This document shows, in pieces, positions 1 through 7,754 of a stretch of DNA of 14,013 nt (its first letter is position 1; each line of letters starts with the position of its first letter). The notes under the pieces are model-generated. The model saw only the letters and a program-made list of their open reading frames with translations. It made no database searches and was not told the DNA's origin. The translations under genes and the position numbers were made by a program. Origin of the DNA: JANXXV01 sp038200305 (GTDB taxonomy: Bacteria; Acidobacteriota; Terriglobia; Bryobacterales; Bryobacteraceae); the NCBI GenBank assembly GCA_038200305.1, contig JBBPYD010000164.1:1-14013 (forward strand), written 5' to 3'.

Positions 1-1
1 T

Positions 2-139
2 GGGCGAACCGCGGAGCGCTTCACCGTCAATCAACGCTGGCGCTGGCTCCTGCGCTTCATTTTTCGCGATTGGCTCAAATCCCAGTCGCCCGACCCAGCC
101 CATTTGCCCTTGACCGCTTTGGTTAACTGCCGGATTTAG
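2..139 (+). other. Possible C-terminal fragment of an unrecognised gene at the left edge
   Basis: Frame 2 is open from the window edge for 45 codons and ends in TAG at 137-139. The peptide is rich in Trp, Arg and Leu (for example RWRWLLRFIFRDWLK) and I do not recognise it. The opposite strand is also open over most of this stretch, so openness alone is weak evidence. The remaining bases up to the MFS gene (140-266) contain no gene, only the inverted repeat listed separately. Confidence 0.2.
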
Positions 140-220
140 GGTAAATGGTAAAACATTATTAGTGTCATATGTTCGAGCCATCCAAGAGCCCCTTTTAGCA
201 CGGAACCTGCGGGAGAACCC

Positions 221-254
221 AAATGTAGTTGCCAAACACACAAGTGCTACATTT
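221..254. promoter_or_regulatory. Inverted repeat just upstream of the MFS transporter gene, candidate operator
   Basis: AAATGTAG (221-228) is repeated as its exact reverse complement CTACATTT (247-254), with an 18-nt spacer. The right arm ends 12 nt before the ATG at 267. The arms lie about two and a half helical turns apart centre to centre, which would suit a dimeric regulator or an mRNA 5' hairpin. No strong Shine-Dalgarno sequence lies between the right arm and the ATG. The regulatory role is inferred from position only, and no regulator gene in the window is an obvious partner. Confidence 0.35.
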
Positions 255-266
255 TGACCTACCAGA

Positions 267-1529
267 ATGAAGAGTCCAATTCGCAATCTCCGGTGGTACA
301 TCGCCGGTCTGCTTTTTCTATCGACGGTGATCAATTACCTGGACCGCCAGACGCTGAGCGTCTTGGCGCCGCACATTAAGCGCGAGTTCTCCTGGAACAA
401 CGAGACGTTTGCGCTACTGATTATCTCCTTCCGTGTAGCCTATGCTATCGGGCAGAGCGTGTCGGGACGATTTCTGGATACCGTGGGAACACGGAAAGGC
501 CTTTCGCTGACGGTAGCGCTTTATTCGATCTCGGCCATGGCCGCTTCCCTCGCCACGGGCTTGCGGAGCCTATGCGCATTTAGATTTCTGCTGGGGGCCG
601 GAGAATCGGCAAACTGGCCGGGCGCCACCAAGGTAGTGGGCGAGTGGTTCCCGCGCAAAGAGAGCGGTTGGGCGGTGGCAGTGTTCGACAGCGGCTCGGC
701 GGTAGGCGGCGCAATCGCTCCCCTGCTGGTATTCTGGCTCTTTCACACCTTTGGGGGCTGGCGCCCGGCCTTCCTTGTCACCGGTATTCTCGGCCTGCTT
801 TGGATACCGCTATTCCGATACCTGTACCGAAGACCGGAAGAGCATCCGCGGCTTTCCGAAGCTGAGCGCACGATGATTCTGCGCGAGCGAGCCGATTCCG
901 CCCCGCAAGGGGACGCCACTCCCTTGCCCTACGGCAAACTGCTCCGGCTGCCGCAAACATGGGGCATCATCTTATCCAAGACTCTGTCGGACCCGGTGTG
1001 GTATTTCATCACGGACTGGTTTGCCATCTTCTTGGTTTCGAGGGGCTACCGGCCGGAAGACAGCCTGCTGGCATTTTGGATTCCCTTCCTGGCTGCCGAC
1101 ATCGGGAACTTCGCCGGCGGCGGCGTCTCGAGTTACTTGATCGGCCGGGGCTGGCCGCTGTTACGCTCCCGCAGAATTGTCGCCATCGTCTGCGCGGCCG
1201 GGATGGCTACGCTGTCCATCGCCGCCCTGGTGGACAGTTTTGCCTGGATGGTGGGCTCCTTCGCCCTTGCGACCTTTTTCTACGCCGCTTTCTCTACCAT
1301 CGTTTTAACTCTGCCGGCCGACCTGTATCCAACCGGGAGCGTAGCCACCGTGAGCGGCATGAGCGGCACCGGTGCGGGCGTTGGAACCGTTCTGGCCACT
1401 TATCTTACGGGTGTAGTGGCGGACCACTATTCCTTTCGGCCAGTTCTTCTAATGGCCAGTATCATTCCGCTGTTCGCGGGCCTGCTGCTATGGCTTCTGA
1501 TACGCGAGAGAACTACTTTGGCTGATTAA
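267..1529 (+). CDS. MFS transporter, anion:cation symporter (ACS) family, hexuronate/sugar-acid type
   Basis: This 420-aa inner-membrane protein has the length and hydrophobic pattern of a 12-helix major facilitator. Helix 1 carries NYLDRQTLSVLAP (residues 23-35), typical of the ExuT/GarP/GudP-like ACS family. The loop after helix 2 has the MFS A motif GRFLDTVGTRKG (67-78). Helix 4 has RFLLGAGESANWPG (106-119), the family's RxxLGxxE signature. ACS transporters import organic anions such as hexuronates, galactonate or glucarate with protons, so a sugar acid is the likely cargo, but the exact substrate cannot be read from the sequence. The start at 267 fits the family N-terminus; no good ribosome-binding site precedes it. 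The 3' end overlaps the convergent amidohydrolase gene by 17 nt. It may import what the minus-strand operon produces in the periplasm. Confidence 0.9.
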   Translation: MKSPIRNLRWYIAGLLFLSTVINYLDRQTLSVLAPHIKREFSWNNETFALLIISFRVAYAIGQSVSGRFLDTVGTRKGLSLTVALYSISAMAASLATGLRSLCAFRFLLGAGESANWPGATKVVGEWFPRKESGWAVAVFDSGSAVGGAIAPLLVFWLFHTFGGWRPAFLVTGILGLLWIPLFRYLYRRPEEHPRLSEAERTMILRERADSAPQGDATPLPYGKLLRLPQTWGIILSKTLSDPVWYFITDWFAIFLVSRGYRPEDSLLAFWIPFLAADIGNFAGGGVSSYLIGRGWPLLRSRRIVAIVCAAGMATLSIAALVDSFAWMVGSFALATFFYAAFSTIVLTLPADLYPTGSVATVSGMSGTGAGVGTVLATYLTGVVADHYSFRPVLLMASIIPLFAGLLLWLLIRERTTLAD

Positions 1530-2388
1530 GAATCTTCCAGAGCGTTCCGCCGAAGATGCGGTCCTGTGCTTCTTTGGATACGCCGCACGCGTCAAGCATA
1601 CGGTGGTAGAGGTCGAGCTCTCGGTCAAACTCTTCCAGCTCGCCATTGAACACATCGGAGCCGAAAATGAGCTTCTCGAAGGCACTGGTCCCGGATTTGG
1701 GGGTGTGCGGGCTTACGACGCTGGACCACCAGAAAATCGATTTGAAGAATGCCAAGTCCTCGTGTTTTTTGGAGAGTGAGGAACCGGAAAGGTCGAAGAA
1801 CAGGTTTGGATTCCAGCGTCCAATCTCGCCGGCCCAGGCATAGTCGGGATTGCCCAGGTGAGCGCCGATCACAGTCAGCTTGGGAAACCGCCTGGCGATC
1901 AGGTCGAGTGTCGCCACGCGCATGCGATCGGAGCTGACATCGGTGGGAACCTCGGGATTCATCCGATTCACGATGCCGGTATGGAACAGGATAATCATCC
2001 CGTACTTCTCGGCGCGTTCGTAAATGGGCCAGTAACGGCGGTCGTCGTAGGAGTACTGCGGCCCGCTGATCTCGCCCAGTCCGCGGAAGCCGGCCGCATG
2101 AAAACGATCGACCAGCTCGAGCACCTTCGGGTCATCCAGTTGAACCTGGCCGAGACCGAAGAGCCGGTTGGGATGGCTGGACATAAAGGAGCGAACATTG
2201 TCCAGATCCTTGGGCGCGGTAATCAGCAGCGCCACCCCGTCAACGGAGGTGAGCTTGTCATACAGTTTCGTAAGAAATGCCGGATCGCCGTTGTGATGAA
2301 GGTGCGCGTCCACCAGGCGCGGCTCGGCGCAAAAGGCGACGGTATACACCGCCAGAATTATCAGAGACGACTTCACAGTGGTATGCAT
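1513..2388 (-). CDS. Secreted amidohydrolase-2 (PF04909) family metal-dependent hydrolase
   Basis: This 291-aa protein begins with a hydrophobic segment (residues 8-20) that looks like a signal peptide, so it probably acts outside the cytoplasm. The mature part has the TIM-barrel amidohydrolase-2 landmarks: DAHLH (27-31) at strand 1, FHTG with His136, GAHLG with His177, and GSD with Asp245 near the C-terminus. These are the expected metal-binding and catalytic positions. PF04909 members include lactonases, decarboxylases and hydrolases of cyclic substrates. A lactonase role after sugar oxidation would fit the neighbours but is only inference. It is the last gene of the minus-strand operon, starting 7 nt after the esterase stop with a poor Shine-Dalgarno sequence, so it probably depends on coupled translation. 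Its 3' end overlaps the MFS gene, leaving no room for a separate terminator between them. Confidence 0.85.
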   Translation of the reverse strand: MHTTVKSSLIILAVYTVAFCAEPRLVDAHLHHNGDPAFLTKLYDKLTSVDGVALLITAPKDLDNVRSFMSSHPNRLFGLGQVQLDDPKVLELVDRFHAAGFRGLGEISGPQYSYDDRRYWPIYERAEKYGMIILFHTGIVNRMNPEVPTDVSSDRMRVATLDLIARRFPKLTVIGAHLGNPDYAWAGEIGRWNPNLFFDLSGSSLSKKHEDLAFFKSIFWWSSVVSPHTPKSGTSAFEKLIFGSDVFNGELEEFDRELDLYHRMLDACGVSKEAQDRIFGGTLWKILNQPK

Positions 2389-2395
2389 TTACGAA

Positions 2396-4510
2396 TCACG
2401 CGCCGGCAAGCAGTTCACGGAAGGTCCAATCCGCCTTTTCCCGCACGGTCAGGCACCCTTTGGCATCCGCATCGCTGTAGGCTTGCCGGACAGTCGCGGC
2501 GTCCATGCTCTTCCCCGCAGCGTTCAGCATCCCGGCGAGGGTGACCCTTCTGGGCGCGATATCCGAAACAATGGCGGGCAAGTCTGTGTGTTTCACAAAA
2601 GACATGCAGAAGTTCGCCAAGGGAACGGAATACTGTTCCGTTTCCAAAATGCTTTGGAAGGAGACGAGACCATCGGAGAGGTAGAGGCTCTCAATTGACG
2701 GATCCAGGGCCGCCGCGATGGCCGCGGGTACGGTGAGCCGGCCGTTGGCATGCAAGGCGATCCGCCGGCCAGGCTCTTGCAGCGCTTTTACCAGCGCGAG
2801 AACGTCGGTTACCCACTGCCCGAGCAGAGGCTTCCCCAGCATCAATGAAGCCCAAGCGTAATTCTCTTCGTTATGATGCGAACCCTGGTAACCTGAAGCG
2901 CCCCGGCCGTACTCGGGAGCCATGTCGCCAATCCCGCGAATGTCCGCAGCGCAAACGGTATACCCATGCCGGGCGAGCTGCTGGTAAATTTCCTGTTCAT
3001 GCCAATAGACGTTACGCCCACCAGCATTCAGCATGATCAAAAGAGGCTTGGCTGCATCGGCTTGACGCGGCGCAAACAGCCACGCAGGCAGCGAAACGCC
3101 GGGAGCCGATGCGATATCCAGCGCCGCAATCGAGATGCCCCGGGAGGGAACACGGGATAGGACAGTCGCGGGTAAGCCGCCGGGGGGCCGGTCGCTGAAC
3201 ACAAGTTTGTCGAGTGGAACAGGCGTCTTGCTGGATACGCGCGAGCGGTTGAGGCTGAACGGCGTCTGGCCTCCCAACGCCTTAACGACGTTGCCTGATT
3301 TTGAAGCCCATAGCTGCTGATCCGGCTCCGGCGAAACCTCCGGCTCTTCGTCAATCTTCCTTTCGCTGCCTTTCAGATGATGCTCGAAAAAGTTGTAGAC
3401 CTGCAGGCGGCTGTCGTAGGAGAGCCCGTGCGGAAGCGGCGTATCGGACCAAGCAAGATGGTCTGGCCTGCCGAGCACTTCATAGACACGTTTGAGCTTG
3501 CCGTATTCTTCCCACCCGCTGGCAACATAGTTCGGAGAGTAGGTGCCAAACTTATCTTTGTCGCTAATGGTAATCAGGAGCGGCTTGGGGGCGAACGGAT
3601 AGAATAGATCCCAACGGTCGAAGCCCACCGGTCCGGAATGCACGAAATTCTGCTCTGCGTCGTCCGTGGAACCCGGCGGGTTAAAGTTGGCGCATGCCAG
3701 ATTTTCCGTGTTGCCGCTGCACACCGCCGCGGCGGCAAGCCGGTTGTCTACGGCCAACTGCAGCATAGTGACGGTAGCGCCGCCGGACTGCCCTGTGGAG
3801 GCGAGGCGAGCCGGGTCTACCTTGGGGTGCGAAGCGAGAACATCCAGACTGCGCATCGCATCCCAAACCTGCATGCGCGTCACTGTATCGCCCAGCAACA
3901 GCATCTGGCGGCCCGGGTGTGTATGCTCCTCGTCGGCGGACCGCAGGCGGGACCGCATACCGGATGCATCCGGATAATAGATGCGTTCGCCCTGGCCCAT
4001 AGGGTCGAACGCAAGCACGATGTAGCCGAGCCTGGCCAGAGCCTGGCAGCAGCGCTGGTAACTGTCCCCGGCCTTTCCGTTGGGCGTGTGTCCCATCTGA
4101 AAAAGGATGCCAGGGTAGGGCGGGCTCCCGCCTGTGGGAACGTAGAGGTTCGCCGCAACATACAGCTCGGGCTGGCTCTGATAGACCAGCCGCTCGAAGC
4201 GGTAACCGGCGCGGTCGAAGCCGCCGGTCTTCTGGACGTGTAATGGAGTGGATACCGGCTTGCCGCCCGTCAGACGCCAGAAGGTCTGCTCCACCCATTT
4301 CTGCCGCGCCTGGATTGCCGGGGCGGACGTGAGCTTGCGGATCTCGCCGTTCCGCCGCTCATATGCCTCAGCGGCGAGCGAGCGGAGGTAATCCGGCAGG
4401 CAGCGCGAATAGTCGCGATAGTGCGTGCCGGGGAATTTTTCTTCGGCGCCTCTGAGAGCCTGGCTTACGCTCAGGGCGGCGGCAGTGGACAGCAGGTCGC
4501 GGCGAGTCAT
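2396..4510 (-). CDS. Tat-exported tandem alpha/beta-hydrolase, acetyl xylan esterase-like
   Basis: This is a 704-aa protein with a Tat-type N-terminus (TRRDLLSTAAALSVSQA, residues 2-18), so periplasmic export is expected. The first alpha/beta-hydrolase domain, roughly residues 95-385, has a nucleophile elbow TGQSGGA with Ser242. A candidate acid lies in SDKDKFG (Asp317 or Asp319) and the probable catalytic His361 in PLPHGLSYD. This matches large acetyl-xylan-esterase-like hydrolases of Acidobacteriota and Planctomycetota. A second hydrolase-like domain (about 470-660) has strand patterns such as LLIMLNAGG and VCAADIRGIG, but where the elbow should be it reads LHANGRLTVPAA, with no serine, so it is probably non-catalytic. 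The gene starts 2 nt after the TBDR stop without a visible Shine-Dalgarno sequence, indicating translational coupling. Likely role: removing ester groups from a carbohydrate brought in by the receptor. The precise substrate is unknown. Confidence 0.85.
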   Translation of the reverse strand: MTRRDLLSTAAALSVSQALRGAEEKFPGTHYRDYSRCLPDYLRSLAAEAYERRNGEIRKLTSAPAIQARQKWVEQTFWRLTGGKPVSTPLHVQKTGGFDRAGYRFERLVYQSQPELYVAANLYVPTGGSPPYPGILFQMGHTPNGKAGDSYQRCCQALARLGYIVLAFDPMGQGERIYYPDASGMRSRLRSADEEHTHPGRQMLLLGDTVTRMQVWDAMRSLDVLASHPKVDPARLASTGQSGGATVTMLQLAVDNRLAAAAVCSGNTENLACANFNPPGSTDDAEQNFVHSGPVGFDRWDLFYPFAPKPLLITISDKDKFGTYSPNYVASGWEEYGKLKRVYEVLGRPDHLAWSDTPLPHGLSYDSRLQVYNFFEHHLKGSERKIDEEPEVSPEPDQQLWASKSGNVVKALGGQTPFSLNRSRVSSKTPVPLDKLVFSDRPPGGLPATVLSRVPSRGISIAALDIASAPGVSLPAWLFAPRQADAAKPLLIMLNAGGRNVYWHEQEIYQQLARHGYTVCAADIRGIGDMAPEYGRGASGYQGSHHNEENYAWASLMLGKPLLGQWVTDVLALVKALQEPGRRIALHANGRLTVPAAIAAALDPSIESLYLSDGLVSFQSILETEQYSVPLANFCMSFVKHTDLPAIVSDIAPRRVTLAGMLNAAGKSMDAATVRQAYSDADAKGCLTVREKADWTFRELLAGA

Positions 4511-4512
4511 GA

Positions 4513-7500
4513 TCAGAAATAAAGCTTCAGCGCCATTTGAATGATTCGCGGATCGCGCGCCGAAGTAATGCGGCCGAAGCTGCTGGCGCTCACGCTGGTA
4601 TTCGGGTTATTGAAATTGGCGTGATTCAGCGCATTGAAGAATTCAGCGCGATACTCCAAACGCCAGCGCTCGGTGAAATGAAAACTCTTGTGCGCGGATA
4701 GATCGATATTGAAGGTGCCCGGTCCGATCAGTGTGTTCCGTCCCACGTTCCCAAAGGTCTCAAGCTTTGCCAGCGTGAACGATTCCGTGCTGAACCATTT
4801 GGCCAGCTTCTGCGCCTTCGATCCACTCGTGTAGGTGGGCGTCGAGATCACATCGGCCTGATCGTTGCCAATGTTGGTCCCGGACCGTTCATCGCCCGAG
4901 GCGATGTTCAGCGGGAATCCACTCTGCCAGTTCCAGAGCCCCGAGGTTTCCCATCCTCCCAGCACGGCCCGCAGAACGCCGGCCCTGGGGGACGGCAGCT
5001 GCCAAACGTAATTGAGAATCATGCGATGCGGGGTGTTGAAATCGGAGACGCCGCGATAGGCCCGGAAGTTGAACGGATTGATTACATTGATGCCGTCCAG
5101 ATCTGTTAGATAAGAGGCCCAATCGAGGCTGCGGCTCCAGGTATAGTTCGCGCCTACGGTAAACCCGTGTGAGAAGCGCTTATCGAAGGAAAGCTGCAGG
5201 GAATTGTAAACTGAATTCGCTCCCGAGGTGTTTTGAGTGATCTGCCCAAATTGCTGATAAGGGCGCCGCGATTGCGCATCGACAGTGAAGGAGCCCGGAT
5301 ACACCCGCGCAGCGTTGATATCGGTGTTGAACCCCAGGTGCGTGCCCCTGGAACCAACGTAGGCGGCGCGGACGAGAATGTCGCCTTTGACCTGATGCTC
5401 CAGGGCAAGATTGTAGCTCATGCTGCGTGCAGGCTTCCAGTCGTGCGCGTAAGAGACCGCGAGCCCGAGAGGCAGATCGAAATTCACATCTGAGGGAGGA
5501 ATCAAGGGCGCAAACTCGGCCGGGAACGGGTTGCGGATACCCTGGTAGGGATTTGAGAACGGAACGCCGAAGCGGAGAATCTGTGGGCTGAAGGGCGCGC
5601 TATCCACCATGTTGTTGTAAGACTCGACGAAGGGCGGCTGGTAGAAAAGACCGAATCCTCCGCGAAGGACAGTGCCGCGTTTCGTGCCGAGATTATAGGC
5701 GAAACCGAGACGGGGCGAGAAATTCAACCATGTCGATTCGCTGCCGCCTGCAGGACAACCAGCGTCTCCCGCGAACAGATATCCGGTAGGCGCTTTCGGA
5801 AACCGCGTGGACTGCTTGCCCACAAGGAAACACTCCGTGCGGCCCAACTCATCGCCGTACGGAATAAAGGGATCCCAGCGCAGGCCGATATTGATGTTCA
5901 AATTGCGCGATGCGCGGAAATTGTCCTGAAGGAAGAGGCTGCCCAGGTTGCCGCGGCGCGCGGCATATTCGCCCCCGCCCTGCTGGAATCGATCGAGGAA
6001 GCCGACAAGGAAATCGGCACGCGCATCTCCGCTGTATGATGTCCCGCGGAACCGGAAGCGGCCGCCCTGGCGGAAGGAGTTAATCAGGTCGACTTTCATG
6101 CGCAGAATATCGCCGCCAAACGCAATTTCGTGTTTACCGGCGATCCAGTGGGCGCTGTCGGCAAAGTGGTAGCTCTCGCGCCGGAACTCGCCCGGTGCGC
6201 CGGTATTGATGGAAAAGAAGTTGGTCACCTCCACCCGTATTTCGGGAGGATTCTGGGTAGCGATGGGCAGTCCGAGACTCGGAAGGCTGAATGGAGCTCC
6301 ACTCAAGGCGTTGCCGTCGTTGTAGTTCCAGGAGGCAATGAAGTTATTTACCAGACTTGGACTAAATGTATAAGTGTGGCTGATAGAGGCGCTCTGGTTG
6401 AAGAACTCGAATCCGCCCAAAGAGCGAAGCAGATCCTCGGCGCCGGACACCGCGCTGCGCGGATACCGTGTATAGAAATATCGTCCATAGATTCGCTGCT
6501 TTTCCGTGTTGTAATCGGCGCGTCCCAAGAACTGATTCTCGTGCTCGTTCACGGGCCGGGCAAAGACAAGCAGCCCGTCGGGCGAGGTGGGGACCGGCAG
6601 CAACTGGAGAAGTTTGGCGGTAATGGGATTGATCTGGCTGGCCGGTATGATGTTACCCGGATACGGCGACTTAGTAAAAGGGTCGACTAACCTACGGCTG
6701 AGCGAAGAGAAGTTGCCGGTCCGCTGCGCGGCAGTGAGTAGAAATGCGCTGTTTCCTTCCGTGACGTTGCGAATTTGGGTGCCCTGATAGCTGCCGAAGA
6801 AGAACAGGCGGTCCTTCTTAATAGGACCGCCGAGAGTTGCGCCGAACTGATTGCGCTTCAACTTGTCATGCTCGGGAGCGAAATAGTTTCGTGCGTTTAG
6901 CGCGCCGTTGCGGAGGAACTCAAAAAGGTCGCCATGGAATCTATTGGTGCCGGACTTGGTTATCACATTCACGACGGCTCCGGATGCCCGGCCGAACTCG
7001 GCGCTGTAGTTATTCGTCTGTACGCTGAACTCTTCCAGCGCGTCGGGATTGGGAAACGGATTGTTCACATTCGTGTAATGGTCGACGTTGCTGCCGCCGT
7101 CCAAATGATAATTGATGCCGTCGCTGCGGGATCCGTTGGATGTGATGGCCTGCGCTCCGGGGTAACTCGCGCCCTGGAGGACGTCGCCACTACCACGGGC
7201 GTTTCCCGCACTGCTGGTATTCAGATCTGCGGTGCCAGGGGACAGTAAAACGAGAGCCGCGGCATTTCGTCCATTTAGCGGCAAATCCACGATTTTCTGC
7301 GCACTCACCACCTGGCTCAGAGTCCCCGATCGCGTCTCGACCATCTGCGCATTCGCTTCCACGGTGACGGTTTCGGCAGCCGAACCGAGTTGCAGCGCTA
7401 CGTCGACAGAGCCTGTGGAATCGGCTTTGACCTGGATCCCGCGCTGTTCGAAACGCTTGAATCCGGGCTTATCGACGGAGATGGAGTAAAGGCCTACGGG

Positions 7501-7698
7501 AAGAAGAGGAAACAGATATTCCCCGGCGTCGCCGCTTAACGCGGAACGCGTCAGGCCAGTGGCGGGCGCCGTGGCGGTTATCTTGGCGCCTGCCACAAAA
7601 GCGCCCGTGGGATCGGCAATTGTCCCCGCGATGGTGCCGGTGGGATCGGCAGCGCGCACTAGAGCCGCACACAAGAGTAGAGCAGGCAAATATTTCAT
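4513..7698 (-). CDS. Oar-like TonB-dependent outer-membrane receptor with carboxypeptidase-regulatory-like domain
   Basis: Translated from 7698 this is a 1061-aa outer-membrane transporter. An upstream in-frame ATG at 7725 exists but has no ribosome-binding site. The ATG at 7698 has AAAGGA 7 nt upstream and gives a clean signal peptide ending in LVRA/ADP (cleavage after about residue 16). Residues of about 20-105 form the carboxypeptidase-regulatory-like beta-sandwich (TGTIAGTIADPTGAFVAGA). The plug follows with DLPLNGRN, typical of the Oar-type receptors expanded in Acidobacteriota. The rest is a large beta-barrel rich in aromatic residues, ending in KLYF with the C-terminal Phe recognised by the BAM machinery. 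No SusD-like lipoprotein gene accompanies it. It would import a substrate too big for porins using TonB energy. It is transcribed with the oxidoreductase upstream (56-nt gap) and the esterase downstream (2-nt gap). Confidence 0.92.
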   Translation of the reverse strand: MKYLPALLLCAALVRAADPTGTIAGTIADPTGAFVAGAKITATAPATGLTRSALSGDAGEYLFPLLPVGLYSISVDKPGFKRFEQRGIQVKADSTGSVDVALQLGSAAETVTVEANAQMVETRSGTLSQVVSAQKIVDLPLNGRNAAALVLLSPGTADLNTSSAGNARGSGDVLQGASYPGAQAITSNGSRSDGINYHLDGGSNVDHYTNVNNPFPNPDALEEFSVQTNNYSAEFGRASGAVVNVITKSGTNRFHGDLFEFLRNGALNARNYFAPEHDKLKRNQFGATLGGPIKKDRLFFFGSYQGTQIRNVTEGNSAFLLTAAQRTGNFSSLSRRLVDPFTKSPYPGNIIPASQINPITAKLLQLLPVPTSPDGLLVFARPVNEHENQFLGRADYNTEKQRIYGRYFYTRYPRSAVSGAEDLLRSLGGFEFFNQSASISHTYTFSPSLVNNFIASWNYNDGNALSGAPFSLPSLGLPIATQNPPEIRVEVTNFFSINTGAPGEFRRESYHFADSAHWIAGKHEIAFGGDILRMKVDLINSFRQGGRFRFRGTSYSGDARADFLVGFLDRFQQGGGEYAARRGNLGSLFLQDNFRASRNLNINIGLRWDPFIPYGDELGRTECFLVGKQSTRFPKAPTGYLFAGDAGCPAGGSESTWLNFSPRLGFAYNLGTKRGTVLRGGFGLFYQPPFVESYNNMVDSAPFSPQILRFGVPFSNPYQGIRNPFPAEFAPLIPPSDVNFDLPLGLAVSYAHDWKPARSMSYNLALEHQVKGDILVRAAYVGSRGTHLGFNTDINAARVYPGSFTVDAQSRRPYQQFGQITQNTSGANSVYNSLQLSFDKRFSHGFTVGANYTWSRSLDWASYLTDLDGINVINPFNFRAYRGVSDFNTPHRMILNYVWQLPSPRAGVLRAVLGGWETSGLWNWQSGFPLNIASGDERSGTNIGNDQADVISTPTYTSGSKAQKLAKWFSTESFTLAKLETFGNVGRNTLIGPGTFNIDLSAHKSFHFTERWRLEYRAEFFNALNHANFNNPNTSVSASSFGRITSARDPRIIQMALKLYF

Positions 7699-7705
7699 TT
7701 GGAAA

Positions 7706-7711
7706 TCCTTT
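7706..7711 (-). promoter_or_regulatory. Ribosome-binding site that fixes the TonB receptor start
   Basis: On the minus strand AAAGGA lies 7 nt before the ATG at 7698. Nothing similar precedes the longer in-frame ATG at 7725, so the shorter start is preferred. It also places the signal peptide at the very N-terminus. Confidence 0.75.
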
Positions 7712-7754
7712 AGTAAATCCGTCATCTATTATGAATTCAAAATCGGCAGCGAGA

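Noticed and set aside
2..96. tRNA-like 3' end: GGCTCAAATCC resembles a T-arm, and GGGCGA (2-7) can pair with TCGCCC (86-91).
   Set aside because: There is no recognisable D-arm, U8 position or anticodon arm, and the T-stem does not pair properly beyond two bases. At most it is a degraded tRNA or attachment-site scrap, and it is not supported as a gene.
1858..2544. Long plus-strand open frame (228 codons) opposite the amidohydrolase gene.
   Set aside because: It is antisense to a protein with clear catalytic motifs and has no family features; it is an artefact of GC-rich codon use. The same holds for other antisense frames over the esterase and receptor.
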